A stretch of 64,000 nucleotides of DNA from Pseudomonadota bacterium (GCA_020161695.1 JAIUOO010000002.1:1-64000), one strand, 5' to 3'; counted from the first letter of the stretch, positions 16,647 through 25,993 are shown. Program-made: numbers and translations. Notes: a model not told the origin generated them from the letters alone.

Positions 16647-17861
16647 TCAGGCCTTGCCGAGGCGTGCCGCCTTCATGTTGGGCAGGAAGATCGTCAGCAG
16701 GCCCAGCATCGGCAGGAACGAGCAGAGCTTGAAGACGTATTCGATGCCGCGTGAGTCCGCGATCACGCCCAGAACCGCGGCGGCGATGCCGCCGATGCCG
16801 AAGGCGAAGCCGAAGAAGATGCCGGCGATGAGGCCGACACGGCCGGGCACCAGCTCCTGCGCGAAAACGACGATGGCCGAGAAGGCCGACGCCAGGATCA
16901 GGCCGATCAGCACCGTCAGCACCTTGGTCCAGAACAAGTCGGCATAAGGCAGCACGAGGGTGAACGGCAGCACGCCGAGGATCGAGAACCAGATCACCGT
17001 CTTGGCGCCGAAGCGGTCGCCGATCGGGCCGCCGAGGAAGGTGCCGAGTGCGGCCGAGCCGAGGAACAGGAACAGGAGATACTGCGATTCCTGCACCGTT
17101 ACGCCAAAGCGCTCGATGACATAGAAGGTGTAGTAGCTCGACAGGCTCGCCGTGTAAGCCTGCTTGGAGCAGACGAGGATGGCCAGCACGACCAGCGCCG
17201 ACATCACCTTGCGACGCGGCAGCGGGTTGAACAGCGTCGGGGCGGCGCGCTTGGCGGCGCTGACGATGTGGCGGCTGTACCAGACGCTGACGCGGATGAG
17301 CACGACGATGCCGACCATGGCGCCGATGGAAAACCAGGCGATACCGCCCTGCCCAAGAGGCACGACGATGAGGGCCGCGAGCAGCGGTCCGAGCGCCGAG
17401 CCGAAATTGCCGCCGACCTGGAACAAGGACTGTGCGAGGCCGAAGCGCCCGCCGGAAGCGAGGCGCGCCACGCGCGACGATTCGGGATGGAAGATCGCCG
17501 AGCCGAGGCCGACAAAGGCCGAGCCGATCAGAAGCACTTCGTAGCTATGGGCAAAGGCCAGCGTGAGCAGGCCGACAAGGGTCAGGCACATGCCGACCGG
17601 CAGCGAGAACGGCAGCGGCTTCTTGTCGGTGTACATGCCGATGACTGGCTGCAGCAGCGATGCGGTGACCTGGAAAGTCGTGGTCAAAAGGCCGATCTGC
17701 CAGAAGTCGAGCCGGTACTCGGTCTTGAGCATCGGGTAGAGCGACGAGATCAGCGACTGCATGACGTCGTTGAGGAAATGGCTGAAGCTGACCGCAAGAA
17801 GAATTGCCATCACCGTGCCATCGGCGGAAGATGAACGGGCTGATATGGCTGTATCGGTCAC
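16647..17861 (-). CDS. MFS transporter, fosmidomycin-resistance (Fsr) type
   Basis: 404-aa major facilitator superfamily protein with about 12 hydrophobic segments. The opening FSHFLNDVMQSLISSLYPMLK, and GSAIFHPESSRVA near residue 120, are hallmarks of the Fsr (fosmidomycin resistance) subfamily of drug:proton antiporters. Cytoplasmic N-terminus MTDTAISARSSSADG. It lies upstream-to-downstream after an araC-type gene on the same strand (97-bp gap), but co-transcription is uncertain. Natural substrate unknown. Confidence 0.88.
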   Translation of the reverse strand: MTDTAISARSSSADGTVMAILLAVSFSHFLNDVMQSLISSLYPMLKTEYRLDFWQIGLLTTTFQVTASLLQPVIGMYTDKKPLPFSLPVGMCLTLVGLLTLAFAHSYEVLLIGSAFVGLGSAIFHPESSRVARLASGGRFGLAQSLFQVGGNFGSALGPLLAALIVVPLGQGGIAWFSIGAMVGIVVLIRVSVWYSRHIVSAAKRAAPTLFNPLPRRKVMSALVVLAILVCSKQAYTASLSSYYTFYVIERFGVTVQESQYLLFLFLGSAALGTFLGGPIGDRFGAKTVIWFSILGVLPFTLVLPYADLFWTKVLTVLIGLILASAFSAIVVFAQELVPGRVGLIAGIFFGFAFGIGGIAAAVLGVIADSRGIEYVFKLCSFLPMLGLLTIFLPNMKAARLGKA

Positions 17862-17958
17862 GGCATGACTCCGGGAGCATTCTCAAAGGGACAGGCTGCA
17901 ATAAACCTGCCCGGCCGAGCTTTCATGGTGCACGCCGCGGTACTGTGCGGGCCAGTTG

Positions 17959-18822
17959 TCAGCTTTGGCCGGCACTCGCCAGGGCTGCGAAGCGTCCCGG
18001 CGTAATGCCGAAACGGGCGCGGAAGTGACGCGTCATGTGGCTCTGGTCGGCGAAGCCCGAAGCCGAGGCCGCCTCCGCCAGCCCCTCGCCGGCTGCCATG
18101 CGCGAACGGGCGTGGGCCAACCTGCGGCCGACGAGATAGCGATGCGGCGAGGTGCCGACAAGCCGGCGAAAGGCGCGTGAAAGCTCGAAGCGGTCGAGCC
18201 CCGTGACGCGCTCGAGATCGCCAGAGGTCACCTGCCGGTCGAATTCCTCGGCCAGGAATGAGCGTGCTGCGGCGACCTCGTCGACGGGAAGCTGTAACGC
18301 GCGCGGCGGCTTGGCATCGTCGCTGCGACGGGCCAGATGCTGGGCGACATCGGCGATGAAGGCGTCGGCCTGCAGCGGCTCCATGGCGCCGGGGAAGTCG
18401 GTGAAGGCCTCGTCGATCAGAGCGGCAAGCCCGGCGTCGCGCTCGACCACGCCTGGTACGAACGGCAAAAGCCTGTCGCGGCCGAGCGCCCGGCAGATGA
18501 GCCACGGCTCGATGTAGAGCATGCGATAGGAAAAGCCATCGGGCGCGCCGGCATGACCGTCATGCACCTCGTCGGGGTGGATTACCATGCATTCGTCGCG
18601 GACGCTGACCCTGTCGCTGCCGCGATAGCGGAAGGCCTGCGCGCCCGACAGCGTGTGACCGACGGCATAGGTTTCGTGGCGGTGCGGATCATAGGCATGG
18701 CCGCCGAAGCGCGCGACAAGGCGCTGCAAGCCCTGGGTCGGTTCGTCGGTGGCGATGAAGTCCTTGATCATCCAAGGCTGATCCGCGGTTCCCAAGACTG
18801 CAATGTCGTGGGACTTGCACAA
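17959..18822 (-). CDS. AraC-family transcriptional regulator
   Basis: 287-aa regulator with an N-terminal cupin-type AraC ligand-binding domain (HRHETYAVGHTLSGAQAF region, residues about 47-64) and a C-terminal double helix-turn-helix (residues about 185-280) with LERVTGLDRFELSRAFRR and the second-HTH signature GFADQSHMTRHFRARFGITP. It is divergent, by only 42 bp, from the DUF2000 gene. This arrangement is recurrent in proteobacteria and suggests that the AraC protein controls the DUF2000 gene. Confidence 0.92.
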   Translation of the reverse strand: MCKSHDIAVLGTADQPWMIKDFIATDEPTQGLQRLVARFGGHAYDPHRHETYAVGHTLSGAQAFRYRGSDRVSVRDECMVIHPDEVHDGHAGAPDGFSYRMLYIEPWLICRALGRDRLLPFVPGVVERDAGLAALIDEAFTDFPGAMEPLQADAFIADVAQHLARRSDDAKPPRALQLPVDEVAAARSFLAEEFDRQVTSGDLERVTGLDRFELSRAFRRLVGTSPHRYLVGRRLAHARSRMAAGEGLAEAASASGFADQSHMTRHFRARFGITPGRFAALASAGQS

Positions 18823-18864
18823 ACGTTCAAGACCCTGTCAGGCGCAAGCGGCTAACCTCCGGCC

Positions 18865-19275
18865 ATGATGTACCCGACAAAAACCGCCCTGATCCTCCTC
18901 GACGATCTCGCCGCCTGGCAGAAGGTCAACATATCGGCCTTCCTGACCGGCGGGCTGATGCACCGCTTTCCCGAAATGGCTGGCGAAGCCTATCGCGATG
19001 GCAACGACAACTATTATCTCGCCATGATCCGCGAGCCGGTCTTCGTCTATGGCGCGGACGCAGAGACGATGCGGCGCACCTTCGAGCGGGCGCGCTCGCG
19101 CGGCATCCCTTTCTCGATCTACACACGCCCGCTGTTTGCCACCAGCAACGACGCCGACAACCGCGCTTCGGTGGCGGCGACACCCACAGCCGAGCTCGAG
19201 CTCGTCGGGCTCGGCCTGCATGGCGATCGCAAGCTCGTCGACAAGATCGTCAACGGCCTGAAGTTTTTGGCGTAG
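18865..19275 (+). CDS. DUF2000-family protein
   Basis: 136-aa soluble protein of the DUF2000 family (peptidyl-tRNA hydrolase-like fold). Recognisable by KTALILLDDLAAWQKVNISAF at the N-terminus and the MIREPVFVYGADAETMRR region; biochemical role is unknown. It is divergent from the AraC regulator and convergent with the GH5 gene, so it is a single-gene unit. The ORF has an ATG-ATG... start region (MMYPTK); the first ATG is used. Confidence 0.85.
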   Translation: MMYPTKTALILLDDLAAWQKVNISAFLTGGLMHRFPEMAGEAYRDGNDNYYLAMIREPVFVYGADAETMRRTFERARSRGIPFSIYTRPLFATSNDADNRASVAATPTAELELVGLGLHGDRKLVDKIVNGLKFLA

Positions 19276-19280
19276 GCATT

Positions 19281-20468
19281 TTACTTGGATGCAGCCAGGC
19301 GCTTGGAGATCGGCTCGAACTCCGGCGTCGGCTTGCGCTTGACCGGATCGGGCTCGTTCTTCTCCTGGGCTTCCCAGTATTTCCAGTTCACCTTGCCCGC
19401 GCCGAGTTCGTAATCCATGCCGTCCCAGGCGTCCTCGCGGAAGCTGTAGAAGGCCCAGTGCAGGTTGTTGGCGTCGAGATTGGTCAGCACGTCCTCGAGA
19501 TATTGCCTGCAGAACGGCAGGCGGCGCATGCATCCGAACTCGCCGGCGACCATGCGGTTGCGGGCAATGCCGCGGCTGTCGGCCCATTCGATGGGCTGGG
19601 CGAGATAGGCCTTCACCCGCTCGGCATCCCACTTCTGCGGCTCGCCGTCGCCGAACGGCACCTTGCCCGGATAGGCGTAGGGCTTGTCGCGCTTCATGTT
19701 GGGGGCGCTTGTGGCGGCATAGGGCTCGTACATATGAAATGAATAGAGCACGCGCTGGTCGGTCAACGCCGCCGGCCAGTAGGAGAATGCGTCGGCCGCC
19801 GCATACCAGCCGGCGTCAGCCATGACAGGCGTCACCGGGTCGACCTCGCGGATCGCCTTGATCACCGTGTCGTAGAAGGCCCTGATGTCGCGGGAGCTTT
19901 CGGCATTGCTGGTAAACCAGGAGCGCATCTCTGCGACCGAGGCATGCTCGGCGAGGCCGCCTTCCTTCTCCGGCGCCGGCTCGTTGACGATGTTGTAGGC
20001 GGCGACGGCCGGATGGTCCTTGAGTTCGTGCGCCAGGTCGCGCCAGAAGGCGGCGGCCTGCATCCAGTACGCCTTGTCGGCCCATAGGCGCCCGTCGAAC
20101 CTGTTGTCGTTGTTCTGGGCCCAGCGCATACCCGGCAACGACAAGGGCGCTATCACCACCTTGAGGCCGGCCTTGTCGGCGCGGTCGAGCACTTCCTTCA
20201 GCGTCTTCACGTCTGAGGCGACGAGCCCCTCATACTTGTCGGCGGTGCCGATCAGGAAGTCGCGCTTCTCCGGCTTCCACTTGTCATAGGACAGCCGCAC
20301 CCAGGTCGCCCCATAGCCGCGCAGCGCATCGAAGTAGGCCTGATCGGGCGGCAAACGGTTGAAGCTGTTGCCGCCATGCTGGGGCTCATCCCAGAAGCCG
20401 ATGAGATCGGCGGCGCGAGCCTGCGGAATGGCCGCCGTCAGCGCCAGGGCGAAAATCAGTGAACGCAT
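19281..20468 (-). CDS. Secreted glycoside hydrolase family 5 (cellulase-like) protein
   Basis: 395-aa exported (beta/alpha)8-barrel hydrolase. Residues 1-19 are a signal peptide with an ARA cleavage motif. The GH5 catalytic pair is visible: the acid/base Glu163 in AYNIVNEPAPE and the nucleophile Glu310 in MVAGEFGC; His245/Tyr247 in SFHMYEPY is the usual active-site triad on strand 6, and Arg58 (WVRLSYD) the strand-2 arginine. It should hydrolyse a beta-1,4- or beta-1,3-linked glucan or mannan in the periplasm or medium. It stands alone; no polysaccharide operon surrounds it, though rhizobial GH5 enzymes often trim surface glucans. Confidence 0.88.
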   Translation of the reverse strand: MRSLIFALALTAAIPQARAADLIGFWDEPQHGGNSFNRLPPDQAYFDALRGYGATWVRLSYDKWKPEKRDFLIGTADKYEGLVASDVKTLKEVLDRADKAGLKVVIAPLSLPGMRWAQNNDNRFDGRLWADKAYWMQAAAFWRDLAHELKDHPAVAAYNIVNEPAPEKEGGLAEHASVAEMRSWFTSNAESSRDIRAFYDTVIKAIREVDPVTPVMADAGWYAAADAFSYWPAALTDQRVLYSFHMYEPYAATSAPNMKRDKPYAYPGKVPFGDGEPQKWDAERVKAYLAQPIEWADSRGIARNRMVAGEFGCMRRLPFCRQYLEDVLTNLDANNLHWAFYSFREDAWDGMDYELGAGKVNWKYWEAQEKNEPDPVKRKPTPEFEPISKRLAASK

Positions 20469-20706
20469 GGAATGCCTTGCATGTGGGATCAGAAGATGAG
20501 AGAGGCTTCCTCAGCGACGAATGCGGCGGAAGTGCGCATCGCCCGCGGCCCCGTTTCCCACAGATCTCAGGAAACGCGGCCTTTGCAGTGGACAAGCAGG
20601 GCTGATTCTGCTATCTGCCGCCGACAATTCCCGGTGGAACCCATCGCGAAGGCATTCTGGCTATGGCCGGCGCCTTCAGATTAGAACCCGAAAGACAGGA
20701 TCACAC

Positions 20707-20964
20707 GTGCAGGTACTCGTCCGCGATAACAATGTTGACCAGGCGCTTCGCGCGCTGAAGAAGAAAATGCAGCGCGAAGGCATCTTCCGTGAAATGAAGA
20801 TGCGCGGTCACTACGAGAAGCCTTCCGAGAAGCGCGCCCGCGAAAAGGCTGAAGCCGTTCGCCGCGCCCGCAAGCTGGCCCGTAAGCGCGCCCAGCGCGA
20901 AGGTCTGCTGCCGAGCACCCCGCGTCCGGCTCCTTCGGCTGCCGGTGCCCGTCCGGCACGTTGA
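20707..20964 (+). CDS. rpsU: 30S ribosomal protein S21
   Basis: 85-aa S21, a small basic protein of the ribosomal small subunit platform involved in initiation. The chain begins [20 protein letters not shown], typical of Rhizobiales, with a long basic helix and a Pro/Ala-rich tail ([16 protein letters not shown]) that extends the family core. The start is GTG at 20707 preceded by ACAGGA; upstream in-frame ATGs would add residues unlike S21. Followed by a clear rho-independent terminator. Confidence 0.97.
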   Translation: MQVLVRDNNVDQALRALKKKMQREGIFREMKMRGHYEKPSEKRAREKAEAVRRARKLARKRAQREGLLPSTPRPAPSAAGARPAR

Positions 20965-21000
20965 TCTGCCTATCTTTGGTCCTTTTCGAAGGATAACGAC

Positions 21001-21037
21001 GAGGTGGGGCGACTAATCATCGCCACCACCTTTTTGT
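21001..21037 (+). terminator. Rho-independent terminator after rpsU
   Basis: AGGTGGGGCGA (21002-21012) pairs with TCGCCACCACCT (21020-21031) with one bulge/mismatch, followed by TTTTTGTTTT. Confidence 0.85.
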
Positions 21038-21101
21038 TTTGTCCGGATTGCCACCGGATGCAGCGCCACCTGCCCGGGGCGCAAGCGAGGGACAACGAGC
21101 A

Positions 21102-21950
21102 ATGAATGCAGTCGTGAGCCACCGCAGGCCTTCCGCGCGCGCGGGCGCCATGACCGCCCTCATTCTTGGCTTGGCCATTGCCGGCTGCCAGTCAGGCGGC
21201 CCGGCCGGCGAGCTGACCCGCATCGACACCATGCAGGGTTCGAGCGAGAACATCTCGTCGCTGAGCGCCGTCATCGCCAGCAATCCCAACGATCCCGAAG
21301 CCTACAATGTGCGCGGCTCGGCCTATGGCCGCGGCGGTAAGTACCGCGAGGCGCTGCAGGACTTCGACAGGGCATTGCAGCTGAACCCCAGCTATTACCA
21401 GGCCTATTCCAACCGGGCGCTGATCTATCGCTTCCAGGGCAACCAGGCTGCGGCACTGGCCGACTACAACAAGGCCATCCAGCTCAACGCGTCCTACGAC
21501 GCCGCCTATATCGGCCGCGGCAATCTCTACCGCAAGGCCGGCCGCACCCAGGACGCCTTCAACGATTTCCAGAAGGCGATCGAACTCGACACCACTGACC
21601 CGCGCGCCTACCACAATCGCGGCCTGATCTATCAGCAGCAGGGCCAGCACGCCTTCGCCATCGAGGACTTCTCCAAGGCGATCTCGCTGTCGCCCGACGC
21701 CGCCGAGCCTTACAACGGCCGCGGCCTGTCGTATCTCGCCACCAATGACGACGAGAACGCCTTCGCCGACTTCAACATGGCGATCAAGCTCGACGGCAAG
21801 ATCGCCGAGAGCTGGGCCAACCAGGCGCTGATCTACGAGCGCCGCGGCGAAAAGGCCAAGGCCGCCAAGTCCTACTCCGAGGCCGTCCGCCTCGACCCGA
21901 ACTACAAACCGGCCGTCGACGGCCTGGCGCGCGTCCGCAGCGGCGCCTGA
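21102..21950 (+). CDS. TPR-repeat lipoprotein (NlpI-like)
   Basis: 282-aa protein with a lipoprotein signal: hydrophobic stretch then IAGC with Cys29 as the lipid-attachment residue. The mature chain is a run of tetratricopeptide repeats (about six) of the form A-Y-x-x-R-G-x-x-Y...G...A-x-x-D-F-x-x-A-I-x-L, covering residues about 55-275. Such proteins act as membrane-tethered scaffolds; NlpI in enterobacteria recruits proteases and peptidoglycan enzymes. The start at 21102 is preferred because it leaves a normal signal peptide. The rpsU terminator upstream separates it from rpsU; the quinone reductase gene follows after 22 bp. Confidence 0.88.
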   Translation: MNAVVSHRRPSARAGAMTALILGLAIAGCQSGGPAGELTRIDTMQGSSENISSLSAVIASNPNDPEAYNVRGSAYGRGGKYREALQDFDRALQLNPSYYQAYSNRALIYRFQGNQAAALADYNKAIQLNASYDAAYIGRGNLYRKAGRTQDAFNDFQKAIELDTTDPRAYHNRGLIYQQQGQHAFAIEDFSKAISLSPDAAEPYNGRGLSYLATNDDENAFADFNMAIKLDGKIAESWANQALIYERRGEKAKAAKSYSEAVRLDPNYKPAVDGLARVRSGA

Positions 21951-21972
21951 CCAAGGGACGGCGGGCCACGTA

Positions 21973-22566
21973 TTGAACTGCCTCGTCGTCCTGTCGCATC
22001 CGCTGCCTGAAAGCCTCAACCGCCACTTCGCCGACATCGCGATGCGCGAGCTGGCCGCGGCCGGCCACAAGGTGACGCTGCTCGACCTCTACCGAAGCGA
22101 ATTCGACCCGCGCCTGACGCCTGCCGAACGCGGCTCCTATTATGGCGAGCGCTTCGACGAAACGGCCCTCGAACTCCACGCACAAGCGCTGCGCGAGGCC
22201 GAAGTTCTGGTCCTGGTCTTCCCGACCTGGTGGTTCGGCCTGCCGGCGATGCTGAAGGGCTGGGTGGACCGTGTCTTCGCGCCTGGCATTGCCTTCGATC
22301 ACGGCAGCGATTTCGGCCCGATCAAGCCGCTTCTCCACAATCTCCGCCATGTCGTCGCCGTCACCACGCTCGGCAGTCCCTGGTGGGTCGACAGGCTGGT
22401 GATGCGCCGCCCGGTGCGTCGCATCCTGAAATGGGGGCTGTTCAAGGCCTGCGCGCCCAGGGCCAGCTTCGCCATGCTGCCTTTCTACGCCGCAGAAAAG
22501 CCTCAGCCGCAACGCGTCATGCGCTTCACTGATGCGATTCGCCGGCAATTGCGCAAGATCGGCTAG
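21973..22566 (+). CDS. NAD(P)H dehydrogenase (quinone)-like flavodoxin-fold protein
   Basis: 197-aa flavoprotein of the Flavodoxin_2 family (MdaB/KefF/NQO-like), which reduces quinones by two electrons in the cytoplasm. The opening LVVLSHPLPESLNRHFAD is the FMN/FAD phosphate-binding loop, and VFPTWWFGLPAMLKGWVDRVF (positions about 80-100) is the isoalloxazine-contact motif. The start is TTG at 21973; no ATG or GTG is available in frame near the conserved N-terminus. It follows the TPR lipoprotein by 22 bp and is probably co-transcribed. Confidence 0.87.
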   Translation: MNCLVVLSHPLPESLNRHFADIAMRELAAAGHKVTLLDLYRSEFDPRLTPAERGSYYGERFDETALELHAQALREAEVLVLVFPTWWFGLPAMLKGWVDRVFAPGIAFDHGSDFGPIKPLLHNLRHVVAVTTLGSPWWVDRLVMRRPVRRILKWGLFKACAPRASFAMLPFYAAEKPQPQRVMRFTDAIRRQLRKIG

Positions 22567-22738
22567 AGCGGCAGGCATTCTGGCGAATCGCCGCTCCACC
22601 GCTCCAAGGTTTCTCTGAACCGCATTTGTGCGGCGCCAGACATTTCTGGCTGGCCGCGAAATGCTCCGGCCGTCCCTCATGCGGGAACCTTTCGGCGGCT
22701 ATCCGGTTGATATTGCTCATCCCTGAAAGGACCCTCCG

Positions 22739-23215
22739 ATGAACAAGCTCATCATTGCAGCCCTCGCACTTCTGCCGTTTTCAATCCCGGCCCATGCGCA
22801 GTTCGGCGCGAAGATCGGGCTCTTGAGCTGCACCGTCGACGGCGGAACCGGTTTCGTCATCGGTTCGAGCAAGGATCTGCAGTGCACCTTCACGCCCGTC
22901 AACCGCAACCGCCCCCAGCAGATCTATTCCGGCCGCATCAACAAATACGGCCTCGACGTCGGCATGACCAAGGGCGCCAATCTGGAATGGCTGGTGCTGG
23001 CCCCCTCCAAGGACGTGAGCGCGCATGACCTTCTCGCCGGCAACTATGTCGGCGCCAGCGCCGAAGCCACCATCGCCGTCGGCCTCGGCGCCAACGTGCT
23101 GGTCGGCGGCTCGCACCGCTCGATCGCCCTTCAGCCCCTCAGCGTCCAGAACCAGACCGGCCTGAACGCCGCCCTGGCGATCGGCGCGCTGCAGCTGGTG
23201 GCGCCGCTGAAGTAA
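22739..23215 (+). CDS. Exported DUF992 protein
   Basis: 158-aa periplasmic protein of the DUF992 family, which is nearly confined to Rhizobiales. Residues 1-20 (MNKLIIAALALLPFSIPAHA) form a signal peptide; the mature chain starts near Gln21 and has LLSCTVDGG and the DLQCTF Cys pair (likely a disulfide), followed by Gly/Ala-rich beta segments. Function unknown. Single-gene unit with its own terminator. Confidence 0.9.
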   Translation: MNKLIIAALALLPFSIPAHAQFGAKIGLLSCTVDGGTGFVIGSSKDLQCTFTPVNRNRPQQIYSGRINKYGLDVGMTKGANLEWLVLAPSKDVSAHDLLAGNYVGASAEATIAVGLGANVLVGGSHRSIALQPLSVQNQTGLNAALAIGALQLVAPLK

Positions 23216-23236
23216 GAACTGCCGGAACTCACGGAG

Positions 23237-23273
23237 AAGCCGGGCGCGGAGCTTTCCACGCCCGGCTTTTTGT
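23237..23273 (+). terminator. Rho-independent terminator after the DUF992 gene
   Basis: AAGCCGGGCG (23237-23246) pairs perfectly with CGCCCGGCTT (23259-23268), followed by TTTTGTT. Confidence 0.92.
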
Positions 23274-23399
23274 TGCCCGACTGCGGAAGCCTAGCGAGAG
23301 GCCTTCTGCCGCAATTGGCCGACCTCTGCTGCCCCTGTCGCGACGCAGAGTTTCCGGGCATCTCTGCTCCAGCTGGATCACCAGCCCCGGAGAAACGGC

Positions 23400-24032
23400 A
23401 TGCCCGACACAGCCAGCCTCATCGCCTTCGCAGCAATCGCCCTCGGCATGGTGCTGACTCCGGGGCCCAACATGATCTATCTCGTGTCGCGTTCGCTCAG
23501 CCAGGGACCGAAGGCCGGGCTGATCTCGCTTGGCGGGGTGGCGCTCGGTTTTGTCGTCTACATGCTCTGCGCCGCCTTCGGCATCACTGCCCTGGTGCTG
23601 GCTGTGCCTTACGCCTATGACGCAATCCGCCTTGCTGGCGCTGCCTATCTGCTGTGGCTTGCCTGGCAGGCAGTGCGCCCCGGCGGCCGCTCGCCCTTCC
23701 AGCTGCGCCAGCTGCCGCGCGATACCCCGCGCAAGCTGTTTGCCATGGGCTTCCTCACCAACCTTTTGAACCCCAAGGTCGCCGTACTCTATCTGTCGCT
23801 GCTGCCGCAGTTCATCGATCCGGCCGACGGCTCGGTGCTCACCCAGCTTCTCGTGCTCGGCGCCATCCAGATTTCCATCAGCATCACCGTCAACGCCCTC
23901 ATCGCCATTTCGGCCGGCTCGATCTCGACCTTCCTTGCCGACAATCCGGGCTGGGTGGCGATACAGCGCTGGCTGATGGGAACGGTGCTGGCCGGTCTCG
24001 CAGTGAAGATGGCGACGGAAGCACAGCGGTAA
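23400..24032 (+). CDS. LysE/RhtB-family amino acid exporter
   Basis: 210-aa inner-membrane exporter with six hydrophobic segments. The N-terminal signature MVLTPGPNMIYLVSRSLSQG (about residues 17-36) and the mid-protein GFLTNLLNPKVAVLYLSLLPQF (116-137, given as position) are diagnostic of the LysE superfamily. GGAG precedes the ATG. Substrate (homoserine lactones, threonine, lysine or others) cannot be read from sequence. Monocistronic, bounded by terminators on both sides. Confidence 0.9.
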   Translation: MPDTASLIAFAAIALGMVLTPGPNMIYLVSRSLSQGPKAGLISLGGVALGFVVYMLCAAFGITALVLAVPYAYDAIRLAGAAYLLWLAWQAVRPGGRSPFQLRQLPRDTPRKLFAMGFLTNLLNPKVAVLYLSLLPQFIDPADGSVLTQLLVLGAIQISISITVNALIAISAGSISTFLADNPGWVAIQRWLMGTVLAGLAVKMATEAQR

Positions 24033-24046
24033 GCAGCGTGCTCCCC

Positions 24047-24088
24047 TGTCATCCCCCCTCGGGCCTGCCGGCCAGGGAAGGGATGACA
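24047..24088. repeat. Intergenic inverted repeat
   Basis: TGTCATCCC (24047-24055) pairs with GGGATGACA (24080-24088); the loop contains GGCC-TGCC-GGCC. The CCTGCCGGCC core also occurs in the larger repeat at 40266, so both may be members of one dispersed rhizobial family (inference). Confidence 0.45.
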
Positions 24089-24101
24089 AGATCCCAAAAG
24101 C

Positions 24102-24130
24102 AAAAAGCCCGGCGTGTTTGCCGGGCTTTT
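24102..24130. terminator. Bidirectional terminator between lysE-type gene and pntB
   Basis: AAAAGCCCGGC (24103-24113) pairs with GCCGGGCTTTT (24120-24130) around TGTTTT-type loop GTGTTT; A-run on one arm and T-run on the other serve both converging genes. Confidence 0.92.
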
Positions 24131-24168
24131 CGTTGTGGTGATGTCGATGGGCTGGCTGAGCTTTTGGC

Positions 24169-25566
24169 TCAGTGGTCCATGGCCTTGACGATCTCCTCGG
24201 TCATCTTCTTGGCGTCGCCGAGCAGCATCATGGTGCCGTCCTTGTAGAACAGCGTGTTGTCGATGCCGGCGTAGCCCGAGCCGAGCGAGCGCTTGACGAA
24301 CAGGCAGGTGCGGGCCTTGTCGACGTCGAGGATCGGCATGCCGTAGATCGGCGAGCTCTTGTCGTCGCGCGCCGACGGGTTGGTCACGTCGTTGGCGCCG
24401 ATGACATAAGCGACGTCGGCCTGGGCGAACTCCGAGTTGATGTCTTCGAGCTCGAAGACCTCGTCGTAAGGCACGTTGGCTTCGGCGAGCAGCACGTTCA
24501 TGTGCCCGGGCATGCGGCCGGCGACCGGGTGGATGGCGTATTTGACCTCGACGCCATTGGCCTTGAGCTTGTCGGCCATCTCGCGCAGCGCATGCTGGGC
24601 CTGGGCGACAGCCATGCCGTAGCCCGGCACGATGATGACCTTCTGGGCGTTCATCATCAGGTACGCCGCGTCGTCCGCCGCACCGGTCTTGACCGTGCGC
24701 TGGATGCCGTCGTCGGTTGCAGCCGCCGTCTCGCCGCCGAAGCCGCCGAGGATGACGGAGATGAACGAGCGGTTCATGCCCTTGCACATGATGTAGCTGA
24801 GGATCGCACCCGACGAGCCGACCAGCGCACCGGTGATGATCAGCGCCAGATTGCCGAGCGTGAAGCCAAGCGCCGCTGCCGCCCAACCCGAATAGGAGTT
24901 GAGCATGGAGACGACCACCGGCATGTCGGCGCCGCCGATCGGGATGATCAACAGCACGCCCAGCGCCAGCGACAGGGCGACGATCAGCCAGAAGATGGTC
25001 GTCGACTGGGTGGTGACCAGAAGCACGATCAGCACGACGAGCGCGATGCCGAGTGCGGCGTTGATCAGATGGCGGGCCGGCAGCATGATCGGCTTGCCCG
25101 ACATGCGGCCGTCGAGCTTGAGGAAGGCGATGACCGAGCCGGTAAAGGTGATGGCGCCGATGGCGACACCGAGGCTCATCTCGACCAGGGCCTGGCCATG
25201 GATGGCGCCGACCGAGCCGATGCCGAAGCTTTCGGGCGCATAGATCGCGGCAGCCGCGACCATCACGGCGGCCAGACCGACGAGGCTGTGGAAGGCAGCC
25301 ACCAGCTGCGGCATCGAGGTCATGGCGATGCGGCGGGCGGTCAGCGCACCGACGCCGCCGCCGATGACCAGGCCGAGCACGATCAGGCCGAGGCCGGTTG
25401 CCGACGGCTTGGCCAGCGCCAGCGTGGTGGCGATGGCGATGCCCATGCCGATCATGCCGTAGGTGTTGCCCTTGCGGCTGGTGGTCGGATGCGACAGGCC
25501 GCGCAGCGCCAGGATGAACAGGATGCCGGAGACCAGGTAGAGGAAGGAAGCGAGGTTCACGTTCAC
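24169..25566 (-). CDS. pntB: NAD(P) transhydrogenase, beta subunit
   Basis: 465-aa subunit of the proton-translocating transhydrogenase, which uses the proton gradient to reduce NADP+ with NADH. About eight N-terminal transmembrane helices are followed by the NADP-binding domain III (residues about 290-465) with VPGYGMAVAQAQHAL and VIGANDVTNPSA, the conserved NADP-site motifs. The start is GTG at 25566, one base after the pntAB stop; a second GTG at 25560 is possible. Longer upstream starts are frameshifted relative to family N-termini. Confidence 0.95.
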   Translation of the reverse strand: MNVNLASFLYLVSGILFILALRGLSHPTTSRKGNTYGMIGMGIAIATTLALAKPSATGLGLIVLGLVIGGGVGALTARRIAMTSMPQLVAAFHSLVGLAAVMVAAAAIYAPESFGIGSVGAIHGQALVEMSLGVAIGAITFTGSVIAFLKLDGRMSGKPIMLPARHLINAALGIALVVLIVLLVTTQSTTIFWLIVALSLALGVLLIIPIGGADMPVVVSMLNSYSGWAAAALGFTLGNLALIITGALVGSSGAILSYIMCKGMNRSFISVILGGFGGETAAATDDGIQRTVKTGAADDAAYLMMNAQKVIIVPGYGMAVAQAQHALREMADKLKANGVEVKYAIHPVAGRMPGHMNVLLAEANVPYDEVFELEDINSEFAQADVAYVIGANDVTNPSARDDKSSPIYGMPILDVDKARTCLFVKRSLGSGYAGIDNTLFYKDGTMMLLGDAKKMTEEIVKAMDH

Positions 25567-25567
25567 G

Positions 25568-25993
25568 TCACTTGTCCTTCTTCTTGTACATGGCCAGCAT
25601 GCGCTGGGTGACGAGGAAGCCGCCGAAGATGTTGACCGAGGCCAGCACCAAGGCGACGAAGCCGAAGCCGGTGGCAAGGCCCGAAGCGGCGATGCCGACG
25701 GCAAGCAGCGCGCCGACCACGATGACCGACGAGATGGCGTTGGTGACGGCCATCAAAGGCGTGTGCAGTGCCGGCGTCACCGACCACACGACGTAGTAGC
25801 CGACGAAGATCGCCAGAACGAAGATGGCGAAGCGGAACACGAACGGGTCGATCGCCCCGCCCGAAGCGGCATGGGCGACATTGCCCGCGGCTTCGACGGC
25901 GGCTTGCGAATTGGCCAGATCCTGGACGCCCAGACGCACGGCGGCAACCGCCTGGTCGAGCTGGTCGAGGGCTTTCTGAAGACCTTCCATCAC
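25568..25993 (-). CDS. pntAB: NAD(P) transhydrogenase, alpha-2 (membrane) subunit
   Basis: 141-aa membrane part of the split alpha subunit, as found in alphaproteobacteria. An amphipathic N-terminal helix ([19 protein letters not shown]) precedes three to four transmembrane segments ([20 protein letters not shown], then [19 protein letters not shown] and [17 protein letters not shown]) and the polar end YKKKDK. It overlaps pntAA by ATGA and is 1 bp from pntB. Confidence 0.94.
   Translation of the reverse strand: MMEGLQKALDQLDQAVAAVRLGVQDLANSQAAVEAAGNVAHAASGGAIDPFVFRFAIFVLAIFVGYYVVWSVTPALHTPLMAVTNAISSVIVVGALLAVGIAASGLATGFGFVALVLASVNIFGGFLVTQRMLAMYKKKDK

Noticed and set aside
22566..22633. GAGCGGC...GCCGCTC and CCGCA-TTTG-TGCGG stems after the quinone reductase gene
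   Set aside because: Stems are short and lack T-runs; could be a weak terminator or part of a repeat, but not supported well enough to list.
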